A stretch of DNA of 64,000 nt from Bidens hawaiensis. Its lineage: Eukaryota > Streptophyta > Magnoliopsida > Asterales > Asteraceae. Numbering within the stretch: position 1 is the stretch's first letter; each line of letters begins with the position of its first letter. Position numbers and translations under genes: made by a program. Shown piece by piece: positions 10,936 through 23,712 of this stretch. The notes beneath the pieces were generated by a model. That model searched no databases. It saw only the letters and a program-made list of their open reading frames with translations, and was not told the DNA's origin. The stretch is taken from contig JAIQDT010007600.1 of assembly GCA_021521415.1 (NCBI GenBank), forward strand, positions 1-64,000. The letters run 5' to 3'.

Positions 10936-11325
10936 CAGGGCCGGCTCCGAGAAAGCAAAAAAAATTTTGAATCGAAGGTGAAAATTTTTTTTGGCCTTAA
11001 GTAAAAGGAGTATTTTGTTGGGTTTAAACAATTTAATTTCTTTATATGTTTATTTGCTTATAATTGAGTTGTGTAAAAAACGTTTTTATAAAAATAGGAT
11101 TAAACATGTCTCAAATGAGAGTAGAAGCCCACAACCTTTGGGTTAGGAGCAATACCCCTTTGCCACTAGACCAAACTAATGGTTATGTAATTGAATTTTA
11201 ACACTAATATACATATTGTTTTAATAAAAAATACATATAATTTATAAAAAATAAAAATAAAAAATTCGAGCCTACAGGGTGTCTGTGGTCGTCGGCCACC
11301 CGGCCACACCTTATGGCCAGCCCTG
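10936..11325. mobile_element. hAT-type MITE (390 bp) in the VIT1 upstream region
   Basis: The ends are CAGGGCCGGCTC and, read inward from the right, CAGGGCTGGCCA. Flanking 8-mers AAGGGTAC (10928-10935) and AATGGTAC (11326-11333) match at 7 of 8, the hAT duplication length. It starts about 210 bp upstream of the VIT1 ATG. The interior includes a tRNA-like, SINE-reminiscent stretch. Confidence 0.8.
11095..11190 (-). repeat. tRNA-like (SINE-head-like) segment inside the hAT MITE
   Basis: Read on the minus strand it contains TGGTCTAGTGGCAAAGGGG, resembling a Pol III box A, and about 30 nt later a GGTTGTGGGCTTCTACTC stretch resembling a diverged box B. No complete SINE body or tail is evident, so it may be a decayed SINE head. 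Confidence 0.35.
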
Positions 11326-11333
11326 AATGGTAC

Positions 11334-11757
11334 TTTGGAAAAATGGTTCTCTCAAGTGATGATTATACCGTTAGGGTTGTGCGTGGATCAGTTTGTGATG
11401 GTTTTGGACCATAAGCTTAACCGACATCTATGGAAACTTTGTTAACCATAACTGACCCACCATAAAAATATACATTTAATCGATTCAGTTTGGTTTGGTT
11501 TTGGCAGGTATGAAAACTTTGATAAACATAATCGGCCCACTAATATTGGGTTTCATAAATTCATTAAACCGGGTAATCGGTTTATGGTACTGTTCAGTTT
11601 TATCGGTTAATCTGGTTATGGATTGTTTAATTTGGTTAAGTTGGCAAGGGGGCGGGGAAGTTATATTAATGGTCCTTTGAGTTTTGTAAGTGGCAAAAAT
11701 GGTCCTCTTAAGTTATGGTTATATATAGGAATGTGCATGAGTCGGTTAACTGTCAAT
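11334..11757. repeat. GGTT-rich repeat split by the Ty3 insertion
   Basis: Degenerate GGTTAACCG/CGGTTTGG motifs fill this stretch and resume on the other side of the retrotransposon at about 23865-24000. The Ty3 element therefore probably landed in or beside an older MITE-like repeat. No gene is seen. Confidence 0.4.
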
Positions 11758-11762
11758 GTAAG

Positions 11763-14700
11763 TGTAACACCCCGTAACCGCAGCGGAAACGTAAACGGGG
11801 TGCGACAGACTCGTCTGATATCAACCACATTGCTTATAAAAAAAACTGAATACATTAATATACTTCAAAATTACATTATCTCGTATTTCATTACCGTCTA
11901 GGTGATACACACATCATACAATACGATACATAATTCTATTTATTATAATGTATCCTAACATTCCGCACGCAAATCTTACACACATCAAGCACTTAGCACG
12001 TAAGCAATCACTTCATCTTAGTTGTACCTGAAAAGCATGTGAGAAAACGGGTCAACTACGAATAGTTGGTGAGTTTCACAATTCGAGTAAACCATGATAA
12101 ACCATTATCAAAATATAATATTATCGATGTAATTATGCTGAGCCCACAAGTGAAACCTCTGACTATCACACACAACCCCCGTGGCATATCCCCCGCCCAC
12201 GGACCCGTGGCATATCCCCCGCCCACGGAACTGCCCCAAACCGCTATGTCTAACATTACATAGGAAAATATATATAACACCCAAAATAGACATGTGCAAC
12301 TGGCTGGGAAACATCAGCAAATCCATGCCGGACCAGTTGAGTTTGTCAGACCAATAGTACTATCCACACTCTACCGGCTTTCAGTTAATCACTCGTGTTC
12401 CGGGGCCTTAGAATGTTAGCAACTCAGACAATTACCATCTTAGTACATTTCCGTACGATTCCCGTACAATAAAATATATATAAATCCACGCAAATCCATG
12501 CGTTCAGTATGTACTTAAACATTTCAGTAGTAACATGCTTCCGCCCCGAGAAAATATTTAAAAACAATTCAGAAAAAGGGGCTCGTGAAACTCACCTTAG
12601 CACATGCAAGCAGGTATTATCAGTTAACACGTCCAATCTGTAATATGATCCCTACGATCGTTACTATACACTCATATTAATATAACTTTAACCAAGTTAA
12701 CCAGTACATCTGGGGACACTGTTAACCCAGCACTGTGCCCGTTCTGGGGGCAAGGTTAACCCAGAAACACTTCTCCGGACTCAGATTGTGATATCGTTTA
12801 GAGTTCCATGGTCACAACTACTATTAGTCGTTTTTCTCGTTTTGCGTGCCTAGCACGGTTATCCGTTTTTACGTTTCAAAAATGAGTTTGGTCACACACG
12901 ACCCGAAAGTAGTGGTTGACTGATAATTTAATTAAAGATGTGAAATTAGAGCTCGGTTTAGACGCCAAGATTGGCCGCGGAACCCGTTTCCGTATTTGGC
13001 GTACCGGAAACTGTTAAATCGGTTAAAAATACCCAAATCATCCGAATTATTTTCGGATGATTCATTTTTACTTGTTTAATTGTATTATATGAAAATAGTT
13101 CATTTTTAGGGTTTTCATACACCAGTCAGTTCGTTTAGACGAACTTTACCGGTTTATGCGTTTTAGACTTTAAAAGTTTGTTTTTATCATCTTTTTAGCA
13201 CAAATAATTATCCGTTTAGTCTCGGATCTTGAAATTTTGCCCAAATCACTTTTTAACAGTGGGTAATTTTATAAAAATATTTCCAGAATTAATTTCTATA
13301 TTTAAAATTTATTTATCTATTTTTTAAACACCATTTAAACACTAAATATGTCGTAAATACCAAACGATCTTAGAAAAATCCCAAATTTTTCCTGGATTTC
13401 CCCTGCCATCCATATAGTCCCCTGTAAATTTTCAAGAACCAAAATATTCTTTTACATGCCATTTCACTAAAACCGAGCTAGTAAACCCTAGAACTCGTTT
13501 AACCGAAAAGCCTACTTAGACTTCTCCAACTGACCTAAAATTTTGTGTGTGACTTATACATGATATAAAAAGCTTATCTGCAATTTTCCAGAATTTTTCA
13601 TGATATTTAACTATTTTTCACCATTTTTGGCCAAAACCGAGCATTAAATTCACCAAATATTCATCCTTTGTCCAAAAATTACCAAAACTTCACAGAACTC
13701 ATATTTTCATATATAAAACATCCCTGTAAAATTTCATGACCCAACTCTAAACACACCACAATCTGTCCAAAACCGAACATAACCGAATATACCTTTCGTT
13801 TTCCGCCACTACAAGCTACAAACTCGTCTTTCCGCCTTATCTACCACTAAACACAGAACCTACAACCAACATACCACAATACCAAGCAAGTTACACTCAC
13901 GATCAAGCCTCTTACACTATAATTTCGGTTATGATTCAAAAACAAAGATTTAAACCGTAAAAATTCGTTCTTGGTTCGTTTAACTCCTTTCTTGGACCAA
14001 GATCCCTTGTATAACCCGTATACATCACTTGATCATGCAAGAATCGGTTTTCATCTTTGAAACCTCATTTTCTTGGAAATAAACTAAAGAAACGAAGATG
14101 GAAACATATATAACTCGATTTTTACCTCGGTTTTCTTGCTAAAATCTCGGTTTTTAGTCCATGGAGTTGAGAGAGTTGAAGATTGTTGGATATGTTTGTG
14201 TGAAAAAAGAAAAGAAAATGGAATGGGGTTAGACCCATTTCCGATCGGAAATTGATAAGGGGTGGGGTGGGACCCACTTCTTCATTCTTGGCCACTCATT
14301 TGGATTCTCGAAATCCGGATAATGTTTTGGATAATCTGGTTCAGTTCATTTTTCGGTTAAATGTTTAATTCGGCTTAAAACGAGGCTAAAACGGTCGTTT
14401 TCGGCTTAAAAAATGAAATTTATATAAAACCGATTTAAAAACTTTAAAAACTTAAACCATGACATTTATTGACTTAAAACATCATATTATTAATTATTGC
14501 GCATCTTTTTCGGCTTGATCGATCGTCTCTTGCTCGGTTTGGTATTAAAGGTTTCGTTTAACGTACCGACGTACATTAAATCGAAATTCTTTTTCTGTGC
14601 CGTACTTTACTTATCCCGAAGCATTAATGCTTCGTAAAATCACTAAATATTATAGATATCGTCTATAATTGAATCCTCGATTCGTTCGGGTTTCAATAAC

Positions 14701-14874
14701 TATCGATCGATTAATCGCATATTCAATGCGATGAATTATATATTCACGTACAATCAATACAGTGAACCATGTATTCTCGTATAATTACTATGGTAATTCA
14801 TGTACCCGACATTAAATACGACGTAACTATTGTCTACCGGTTAGGGTATACCGGGTTTCGTCGGAATCGTTACA
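11763..14874 (-). repeat. 3' LTR of the Ty3 element
   Basis: This 3,112-bp LTR pairs with 20596-23707. It begins TGTAACACCCCG on the plus strand and ends CGTTACA. Small open frames inside (for example near 12056-12326) are repeated identically in the other LTR and are not genes. Confidence 0.95.
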
Positions 14875-14887
14875 TTCTCCCCCCGTT
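14875..14887 (-). other. Polypurine tract of the Ty3 element
   Basis: On the minus strand AACGGGGGGAGAA directly abuts the 3' LTR, the expected site for plus-strand priming. Confidence 0.8.
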
Positions 14888-15084
14888 AAGAAATTTCGTC
14901 CTCGAAATTTTACACGTCCACTATCCCCTTCCGAGGGAAAGGTGGGGGGCTTTTCCTTCAGAATTCACCCTCGCGTTACCTGGTATAATCTGGTCCTCGC
15001 TGTGAATTCCACTTAATCTTAATCAATAAAGCTTGGTACGCCCAAACTGTTTAGTTTTCCCGTCTACTAACTCTACGGAATTAT

Positions 15085-15790
15085 TTATGATATCAAGCAT
15101 GTTTACTATGAGTACTTCCATTACTAGTACCTTCGTTGCCTCATCGCTTAGGTACTTTTCAATCCGTATACATGGAAAAACATCATGTATAGTACTTAGC
15201 CCCTGGAGTATTTTAATCGATAAACTAAATGACCAATCATGGAGATAGTCTCATGAGGTCCAATATATTAAGGAGCTATTTTCGGTTTTGCCAAACCTCA
15301 TATCAACTCTCTAAGGTGATGCCTTAAAAACACCTTGTCACCTCTTTCCAGCGACAATGGTTTCCTTTGAATGTTGGCATAAATCCTTTGCCAATCTCGC
15401 GCTGCTTTCAACTTATCTTAAATAATATAGATCCGATTGGTTGTTTCTCGAATCAATTCAAATCCTATGGCTTGAGTGACGCCCATTTTCAATTTAACAA
15501 ATTGGTGATGATTACTTCACCCATAGAAAGCTTCAAGCTCTCGATGCTTCCTTCCCCGCCTTCCAATAATGGAAGTAGAATGACTATTTCGATCTGAGAT
15601 AATTGAAAATGGTACTCCACTACGAGATACCATTTCACCATCGTGAATTTGGGCGAGGATTCATTGTGGTAATCGCCATGGATTTGGATGAAATGCGAGG
15701 ATTGGTTAATCGATCCGCGATTACCCAAATTTACATCCTGCCTTTGATATATCTTGGGAATTTGCGTCCCGAAATCCATTGTAATTTATT
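15085..15790 (-). pseudogene. Decayed Ty3 integrase region
   Basis: Frames between 15790 and 15485 give MDFGTQIPK, SINQSSHFIQIH and similar pieces that align with the catalytic-core consensus (MDF.T.LP..., R.TKSAHF.P). Pieces between 15420 and 15100 (AARDWQRIYANIQRKPL, a GPHE-like motif, VYRL) match the C-terminal GPY/F-type module. Stops and frameshifts prevent a functional integrase. No clear chromodomain could be read before the polypurine tract. Confidence 0.7.
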
Positions 15791-16077
15791 CCCACTATCA
15801 TTGGCGAATTTTCTGTCGTTGTGGCGTTCCCAAGGGTTTTCGGTATGCAGCCTTATCTCTTGCATAACTTAAATATTCACCAACATACGTAACCATATCT
15901 TTCTCCAAACTCGGCCATTAATAAAATCCTTTCAGATATTCGTATCATCAATAGTCTAATCCGATCCCGGATGTATGGAATATTTCGATCTATGCGCTTC
16001 GTCCATGATTAATTCACGAAGGTCATGGAGGGTCGGGATCCAAACCCAATTTTGAAATAGAGAATTTTGTCCACGCG

Positions 16078-16600
16078 CTATTCGAAATTCTTCTCATTGC
16101 CGTAAAGTCCCTCATTTTCCAATTGTTCCTCTTTTAACGCCTCACTTTGAGCGACTCGAATCAGGTCGGAAAGGTTCGACTGGACTATCATCCCCAGCGC
16201 TCGCACTCGCAATGGCTTATTCCGATCTTTCCTACTCAAGGCATCGGCTACGACGTTAGCCTTGCCGGGGTGATAACGGATGTCACAGTCATAATCGCTT
16301 AACAACTCGACCCATCTTCGTTGCCTCATATTCAGTTCTTTCTGATCGAATATGTGATGCAAACTTTTATGATCGGTGAAGATGGTGCACTTCGTACCGT
16401 AGAGATAATGTCTCCAGATTTCAAGTGCGAAGATAACCGCTCCCAGTTCTAAGTCATGAGTAGTGTAATTTTTCTCGTGTACTTTTAACTGTCGGGAAGC
16501 ATAGGCTATAACCTTATTATTCTGCATCAACACGCATCCTAACTCTCTACGCGATGCGTCACAATACGCGACAAAACCATCGTCTCCATCGGGGAGACTT
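16078..16600 (-). pseudogene. Ty3 RNase H remnant (open 151+ codons)
   Basis: This is the best preserved part of the polyprotein. Reading down from about 16600 it gives [20 protein letters not shown], then [40 protein letters not shown] and [15 protein letters not shown]. These are the signature blocks of gypsy RNase H (catalytic D in YCDAS, E in DLEL, D in TDHKS, and the conserved VADALSR end). The upstream connection domain is missing. Confidence 0.85.
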
Positions 16601-16617
16601 AAAATCGGCTCTTTGCA

Positions 16618-16907
16618 CTATTTTAATGGTTTCTATCTTATTTGGATCTATGTGAAATCCTTGTTGCTTTACAACATGACCAAGGGATTATGCCTTCAAA
16701 ATCACATTTCGAAAACTTCACGTATAACTCCTCTTGCTTTAACACTTCCACCATTTTCCTTAGACGTCGTTCGTGCTCTTCCTTACGTTGCAAATATATC
16801 AAAATATCATCAATGGATGCTATAACAAATTTGTCAAAATAAAGTTTACAGACTCGGTTTATGAGTTCCATGAACACTGCCGGCACACTTGTTAGCCCGA
16901 ACGGCAT
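16618..16907 (-). pseudogene. Ty3 reverse transcriptase remnant
   Basis: MPFGLTSVPAVFMELINRVC, then YFDKFVIASIDDILIY and YVKFSKCDFE, match the core reverse-transcriptase blocks, including the catalytic DD in IDDIL. One frameshift follows, after which LGHVVKQQGFHIDPNKIETI continues in another frame. Then the roughly 60-70-residue connection to RNase H is absent, indicating a deletion near 16600-16630. Confidence 0.85.
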
Positions 16908-17961
16908 AAATAAGAATTCATAATGGCCGTAACGAGTCCGAAACGCTGTTGTTGCAACGTCCTCCTCTTGGATTTTTCATTTGGTGATAACTATATCTAA
17001 GATCAATTTTCTGAAAATAAATCGCCCCTTGCAGTTGGTTAAATAGATCATTTACTTCGAAGAAGTGAATACCTATTCTTGATCGTCATTTTATTCGATT
17101 CTCCCTAATCAATACATATCCTAACACTTCCGTCCTTCATTTCCCAATTAAAACTGGTGCACCCCATGGTGACTAACTAGGTCGTATAAAACCTTTATCC
17201 AATAATTCTTGCATTTCAGTTGGTGCAAGTCTGTAAGATGCTTTAGCAACAGGGCCAGCTTGAGGTATTAAATCGAATCTGAATCCGACCAGTCGGGTTG
17301 GCGGTAATCCAGGAAGTTCTTCTGGGAAACTTCTGAAAATCCGCGTACCATCGGGATATCTTCTATATGTTTTCTTTTAAATACTTTGGCAATCGCGTTT
17401 GTTAAATACACCACGTCTTCTTGTCGTAAATATTCTAACATCTCAAGATGAGATTAGAGTGGTAACATAATACCGTACACTTTTCTCTGTGTCGAATCGC
17501 TTCATCGTCCGAATGAGAGCTTCTAATCATCTTCTTTTCATATTTGGTTTCAGCTTCATGTTGAGTTAGCCAATCCATGTTGACTATTACGTCAAAACTT
17601 CTTAACTTTACTGGTCGTAGGTCAATAAGGAAAGGTTAATCGTTCAGAATAATAGGACAATTCCGAACAATTTAGTTAACCATTAGGGATTTACCGTTAG
17701 CGATTTTACAGTATAGGGTTCTATGGTTTCACTAATCGGTATCTTCCCAAATGGTAGGAGGTTAACAGGAACTGACTTCTATCGGCGACCGTAAAAATGT
17801 CACTGAAGTTTATTGATTTAAAACTACAATATATTTAATACCACATTTGGATCATGACGTGCTTTATTTGAATTACTCACAAAAGCATGGCTCCTTGCTT
17901 GATCAGAGGTTGATGCTTGTCATGAGGTTCGTCTTCCAACGACACCTTGGTTCAACTTTGG

Positions 17962-18003
17962 GCAATTTCTCTTGAAACGTTCTGTACTGCCACATTCATA
18001 GCA
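17962..18003 (-). pseudogene. Gag zinc-knuckle remnant
   Basis: CYECGSTERFKRNC has the Cys spacing of a retroviral-type CCHC knuckle, but the His is replaced by Arg. It marks the gag C-terminus. The remaining gag sequence up to about 20500 cannot be read as a continuous frame. Confidence 0.6.
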
Positions 18004-19912
18004 AGTACAAATGTTTGGCATAATTTGATTTCTTTGGATGGATTATTATTGAAGTTGTTGGGTTCGGAGTGGTTGTACACGAATGGGTTGGGGTTGCCGG
18101 TTCACATGGCTTCAATTGGTTCTACAATTAGGGCTTTACGTCCATCTTTACCACACCCGTGGCCTACTATCACTCGACATTCTTCTTCCTGCCGATGACC
18201 ATATTTTCCACATTTAGGGAAGGACCCTTCATGCGGTTCATGTTTTCACACCAGAACTAGTCTTGGTATAATTCTGGGTTGTAGGACATACCTACTTATT
18301 CAAAAGTCTATCTTGCACTATACAGTTATCATTTCTCTTCTTTACACTCGACGTCTCACCTAACGTCCTTCCAGTCCGCTTCACATAGAGTCAAATATAT
18401 CAGTGCTGGTTTGTGACACAACCCTTCCAAAGGTTGTATATTTCACAGGATTGACTATACTCCTTATCGATGGAGTTAGTCCCCAATATAGCGCTCACTT
18501 CGCTTAGTATCAGGAGTAATTAGCCATGTTATCAGACATGATAATTCCTTCAAACGATTAGCGTGTTATAAGTGATCAGCACACAACATTTCTATCTTCC
18601 ATAGCTCAGTTTCCAATCTCTGAACTTAATTACTCGAATAAAAGTGCTCTAGCACAAGAATTTTAAATCCTGACCATATCATCTGAGCAATAATTTTCTA
18701 ACTATAATTTTGTACCATCGTGTTCCATCACGATACAATATAATCTACCAACATATCTGTAGCATATTTCACTACACAATGTTCTAGACTCTTACCAATA
18801 TCCTTAACCATTTCGATCTTTCTATCCACTCACTAATCTATTCCTCCCTTTACCATCAGTAAACTATTAATAATTTCCTTAACACAACCAACAAACATAT
18901 CCTTCATACCGGATCTAGTTCATTACGACTACTATTCATGTTTAGTTTATAACTAATACTTGTAGTCATAATAGTATTCGGTGGGACATTATCACTCTTA
19001 GTAATAACACTAAGAATTGAAATATTCATAATCATGTGATTGCTCGATCTATAATTCTGTGATCACATTTGCATCAACACTAGCAGTGATCTGTGATACG
19101 ACACTCGGTATCATCATCTGCTATCTTTGAGCAATCAACTGAATCATATCAATCTCCATCATTGGAGCTACTCTTTTTATGTCATTCTGCCGTACTCATC
19201 CCGTACGCAGTAATCAATACTAATCTCACCGTATAACTCGTTACCAGCTCAATCATAACAGCAGGTACACATACACACCAAATATTATCATATATATTAC
19301 ACATACCGGTATCTAGTATATATGTCCCACAAATATAATAACATATGGACTTAACCTGATGTCGGTTAATGTTCAAATATGTTTCATAACCCTTGTCACC
19401 AACTGACCTATAGATCTTTCTCAATAAGGATTAATGTTTAATATACTTGATTTCAATATCCTTCTACATATCAGCATAACCGATACATGCTCACCGTGAG
19501 CACCAAACGATTACGTACCACGGAGTTATAATATCTGTGTCTATTCGTATATCCGGCATACACGGTATACCACCTACGAACGAATAACCAACTATGCTAT
19601 AATGATTCCAACACCTCTCTGTGTATGGGTAATCATTCTATTCGAGTATACATGGGTATAGGCATCTAACGGATGTAAGGTTAACATAGGGAGTTGCAAG
19701 GTTCAAGGTAATCGTGCGACATGAGTTGCCTTCATATATTATTAATTACTATTATGGGAAACTCTATCACTTGCTCAGTCAATGTCCTCAGGCGTTCTAG
19801 GTTTGCTAAAATCAGTAATTCTCGATCTGGAGGTGGTATGTCTCATATGTTTGAGAGTGAGCAATACATATATATTTCTATATATTATTTTTATCTGCTC
19901 ATTTATTATCCA

Positions 19913-19919
<7 letters not shown>

Positions 19920-19952
<33 letters not shown>

Positions 19953-19954
19953 TT
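19920..19954. repeat. (ATT)n microsatellite inside the Ty3 element
   Basis: About eleven to twelve uninterrupted ATT units. They produce the poly-Tyr/poly-Ile runs seen in overlapping small frames, which are not genes. Confidence 0.85.
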
Positions 19955-20578
19955 ATTTTTATTTTAATGGAACAAGAATGGGTTCAGGTACAGGTCCATC
20001 CGTACGTGAGGGTTGGCGGTTCGGGTGAACATAGGGGGTTATTAGGATATACGGTACCGGTGTTGGTAGGGTAAGGGATTTATCAATTTTGGTTGGGAGT
20101 GACGGTTACTAGATATTTCTGGTTAATATCAAACGGGAGATCTAACTTGGTACTATCATAACTATGGCCCGATAAGTCAGAGTCATTATCAACCAATGCT
20201 CTAGAAATTTCAGCATCCTCGGTACTTTTATTATTTCATCCCCCGGTTCCTTATCCGGGTCCCATTTCTCAATACATGTACCCACAAGATATGTACATAT
20301 ATATATATATACACATTAGCACGTATAAATAATATTATATACTTTACACATATGTTGCCATTTTTACCTATTAATGTACCCAGTGACTTCCCCTGAATTC
20401 CCTCGTGCAGACAAGTCTGTTATTATGTTCCGGACCATAATAACTCACTTGTCCATTCAAGTTCATCCAGATCCCGTCACTATATATTATTAGTTAATAT
20501 TCAGATCCTATAATACTTGAGCTACTGGTTATATTTTAGGTATCTTTTAAAGACATCCTAATTCTTTTATAACCAACG

Positions 20579-20590
20579 GCTCTGATACCA
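20579..20590 (-). other. Primer-binding site of the Ty3 element
   Basis: TGGTATCAGAGC on the minus strand, 5 nt inside the 5' LTR, is complementary to the 3' end of initiator methionine tRNA. Confidence 0.85.
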
Positions 20591-20595
20591 ACTTA

Positions 20596-23500
20596 TGTAA
20601 CACCCCGTAACAGCAGCGGAAACGTAAACGGGGTGCGACAGACTCATCTGATATCAACTACATTGCTTATAAAAAAAACTGAATACATTAATATACTTCA
20701 AAATTACATTATCTCGTATTTCATTACCGTCTAGGTGATACACACATCATACAATACGATACATAATTCTATTTATTATAATGTATCCTAACATTCCGCA
20801 CGCAAATCTTACACACATCAAGCACTTAGCACGTAAGCAATCACTTCATCTTAGTTGTACCTGAAAAGCATGTGAGAAAACGGGTCAACTACGAATAGTT
20901 GGTGAGTTTCACAATTCGAGTAAACCATGATAAACCATTATCAAAATATAATATTATCGATGTAATTATGCTGAGCCCACAAGTGAAACCTCTGACTATC
21001 ACACACAACCCCCGTGGCATATCCCCCGCCCACGGACCCGTGGCATATCCCCCGCCCACGGAACTGCCCCAAACCGCTATGTCTAACATTACATAGGAAA
21101 ATATATATAACACCCAAAATAGACATGTGCAACTGGCTGGGAAACATCAGCAAATCCATGCCGGACCAGTTGGGTTTGTCAGACCAATAGTACTATCCAC
21201 ACTCTACCAGCTTTCAGTTAATCACTCGTGTTCCGGGGCCTTAGAATGTTAGCAACTCAGACAATTACCATCTTAGTACATTTCCGTACGATTCCCGTAC
21301 AATAAAATATATATAAATCCACGCAAATCCATGCGTTCAGTATGTACTTAAACATTTCAGTAGTAACATGCTTCCGCCCCGAGAAAATATTTAAAAACAA
21401 TTCAGAAAAAGGGGCTCGTGAAACTCACCTTAGCACATGCAAGCAGGTATTATCAGTTAACACGTCCAATCTGTAATATGATCCCTACGATCGTTACTAT
21501 ACACTCATATTAATATAACTTTAACCAAGTTAACCAGTACATCTGGGGACACTGTTAACCCAGCACTGTGCCCGTTCTGGGGGCAAGGTTAACCCAGAAA
21601 CACTTCTCCGGACTCAGATTGTGATATCGTTTAGAGTTCCATGGTCACAACTACTATTAGTCGTTTTTCTCGTTTTGCGTGCCTAGCACGGTTATCCGTT
21701 TTTACGTTTCAAAAATGAGTTTGGTCACACACGACCCGAAAGTAGTGGTTGACTGATAATTTAATTAAAGATGTGAAATTAGAGCTCGGTTTAGACGCCA
21801 AGATTGGCCGCGGAACCCGTTTCCGTATTTGGCGTACCGGAAACTGTTAAATCGGTTAAAAATACCCAAATCATCCGAATTATTTTCGGATGATTCATTT
21901 TTACTTGTTTAATTGTATTATATGAAAATAGTTCATTTTTAGGGTTTTCATACACCAGTCAGTTCGTTTAGACGAACTTTACCGGTTTATGCGTTTTAGA
22001 CTTTAAAAGTTTGTTTTTATCATCTTTTTAGCACAAATAATTATCCGTTTAGTCTCGGATCTTGAAATTTTGCCCAAATCACTTTTTAACAGTGGGTAAT
22101 TTTATAAAAATATTTCCAGAATTAATTTCTATATTTAAAATTTATTTATCTATTTTTTAAACACCATTTAAACACTAAATATGTCGTAAATACCAAACGA
22201 TCTTAGAAAAATCCCAAATTTTTCCTGGATTTCCCCTGCCATCCATATAGTCCCCTGTAATTTTTCCAGAACCAAAATATTCTTTTACATGCCATTTTCA
22301 CTAAAACCGAGCTAGTAAACCCTAGAACTCGTTTAACCGAAAAGCCTACTTAGACTTCTCCAACTGACCTAAAATTTTGTGTGTGACTTATACATGATAT
22401 AAAAAGCTTATCTGCAATTTTCCAGAATTTTTCATGATATTTAACTATTTTTCACCATTTTTGGCCAAAACCGAGCATTAAATTCACCAAATATTCATCC
22501 TTTGTCCAAAAATTACCAAAACTTCACAGAACTCATATTTTCATATATAAAACATCCCTGTAAAATTTCATGACCCAACTCTAAACACACCACAATCTGT
22601 CCAAAACCGAACATAACCGAATATACCTTTCGTTTTCCGCCACTACAAGCTACAAACTCGTCTTTCCGCCTTATCTACCACTAAACACAGAACCTACAAC
22701 CAACATACCACAATACCAAGCAAGTTACACTCACGATCAAGCCTCTTACACTATAATTTCGGTTATGATTCAAAAACAAAGATTTAAACCGTAAAAATTC
22801 GTTCTTGGTTCGTTTAACTCCTTTCTTGGACCAAGATCCCTTGTATAACCCGTATACATCACTTGATCATGCAAGAATCGGTTTTCATCTTTGAAACCTC
22901 ATTTTCTTGGAAATAAACTCAAGAAACGAAGATGGAAACATATATAACTCGATTTTTACCTCGGTTTTCTTGCTAAAATCTCGGTTTTTAGTCCATGGAG
23001 TTGAGAGAGTTGAAGATTGTTGGATATGTTTGTGTGAAAAAAGAAAAGAAAATGGAATGGGGTTAGACCCATTTCCGATCGGAAATTGATAAGGGGTGGG
23101 GTGGGACCCACTTCTTCATTCTTGGCCACTCATTTGGATTCTCGAAATCCGGATAATGTTTTGGATAATCTGGTTCAGTTCGTTTTTCGGTTAAATGTTT
23201 AATTCGGCTTAAAACGAGGCTAAAACGGTCGTTTTCGGCTTAAAAAATGAAATTTATATAAAACCGATTTAAAAACTTTAAAAACTTAAACCATGACATT
23301 TATTGACTTAAAACATCATATTATTAATTATTGCGCATCTTTTTCGGCTTGATCGATCGTCTCTTGCTCGGTTTGGTATTAAATGTTTCGTTTAACGTAC
23401 CGACGTACATTAAATCGAAATTCTTTTTCTGTGCCGTACTTTACTTATCCCGAAGCATTAATGCTTCGTAAAATCACTAAATATTATAGATATCGTCTAT

Positions 23501-23707
23501 AATTGAATCCTCGATTCGTTCGGGTTTCAATAACTATCGATCGATTAATCTCATATTCAATGCGATGAATTATATATTCACGTACAATCAATACAGTGAA
23601 CCATGTATTCTCGTATAATTACTATGGTAATTCATGTACCCGACATTAAATACGACGTAACTATTGTCTACCGGTTAGGGTATACCGGGTTTCGTCGAAT
23701 CGTTACA
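20596..23707 (-). repeat. 5' LTR of the Ty3 element
   Basis: This 3,112-bp LTR is nearly identical to 11763-14874 (differences seen near 20612, 20643, 20650, 21170, 22262, 23181, 23384 and 23550, among others). It is flanked on the right by GTAAG. Confidence 0.95.
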
Positions 23708-23712
23708 GTAAG

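Larger units (their letters stand above)
11763..23707 (-). mobile_element. Complete Ty3/gypsy LTR retrotransposon (11,945 bp), coding region decayed
   Basis: Two LTRs of exactly 3,112 bp (11763-14874 and 20596-23707), each with TG...CA ends, enclose 5,721 bp. The whole is flanked by the 5-bp duplication GTAAG (11758-11762 and 23708-23712). The element reads on the minus strand: a primer-binding site TGGTATCAGAGC (initiator Met tRNA) next to the right LTR and a purine-rich tract next to the left LTR. Coding remnants follow the order zinc knuckle, reverse transcriptase, RNase H, integrase, which is the Ty3 order. By eye the LTRs differ at about a dozen bases and two 1-bp indels, so insertion looks recent, yet the polyprotein is broken by many stops, frameshifts and a deletion. 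Confidence 0.95.

Noticed and set aside
11095..11190. Possible tRNA gene
   Set aside because: Box A-like sequence is present but no cloverleaf or acceptor stem can be drawn; better explained as a decayed SINE head inside a MITE.
12056..12326. Small open frames near 12056-12326 and again at 20889-21159
   Set aside because: They lie at equivalent positions in the two LTRs of the Ty3 element and have no recognisable protein similarity, so they are not genes.
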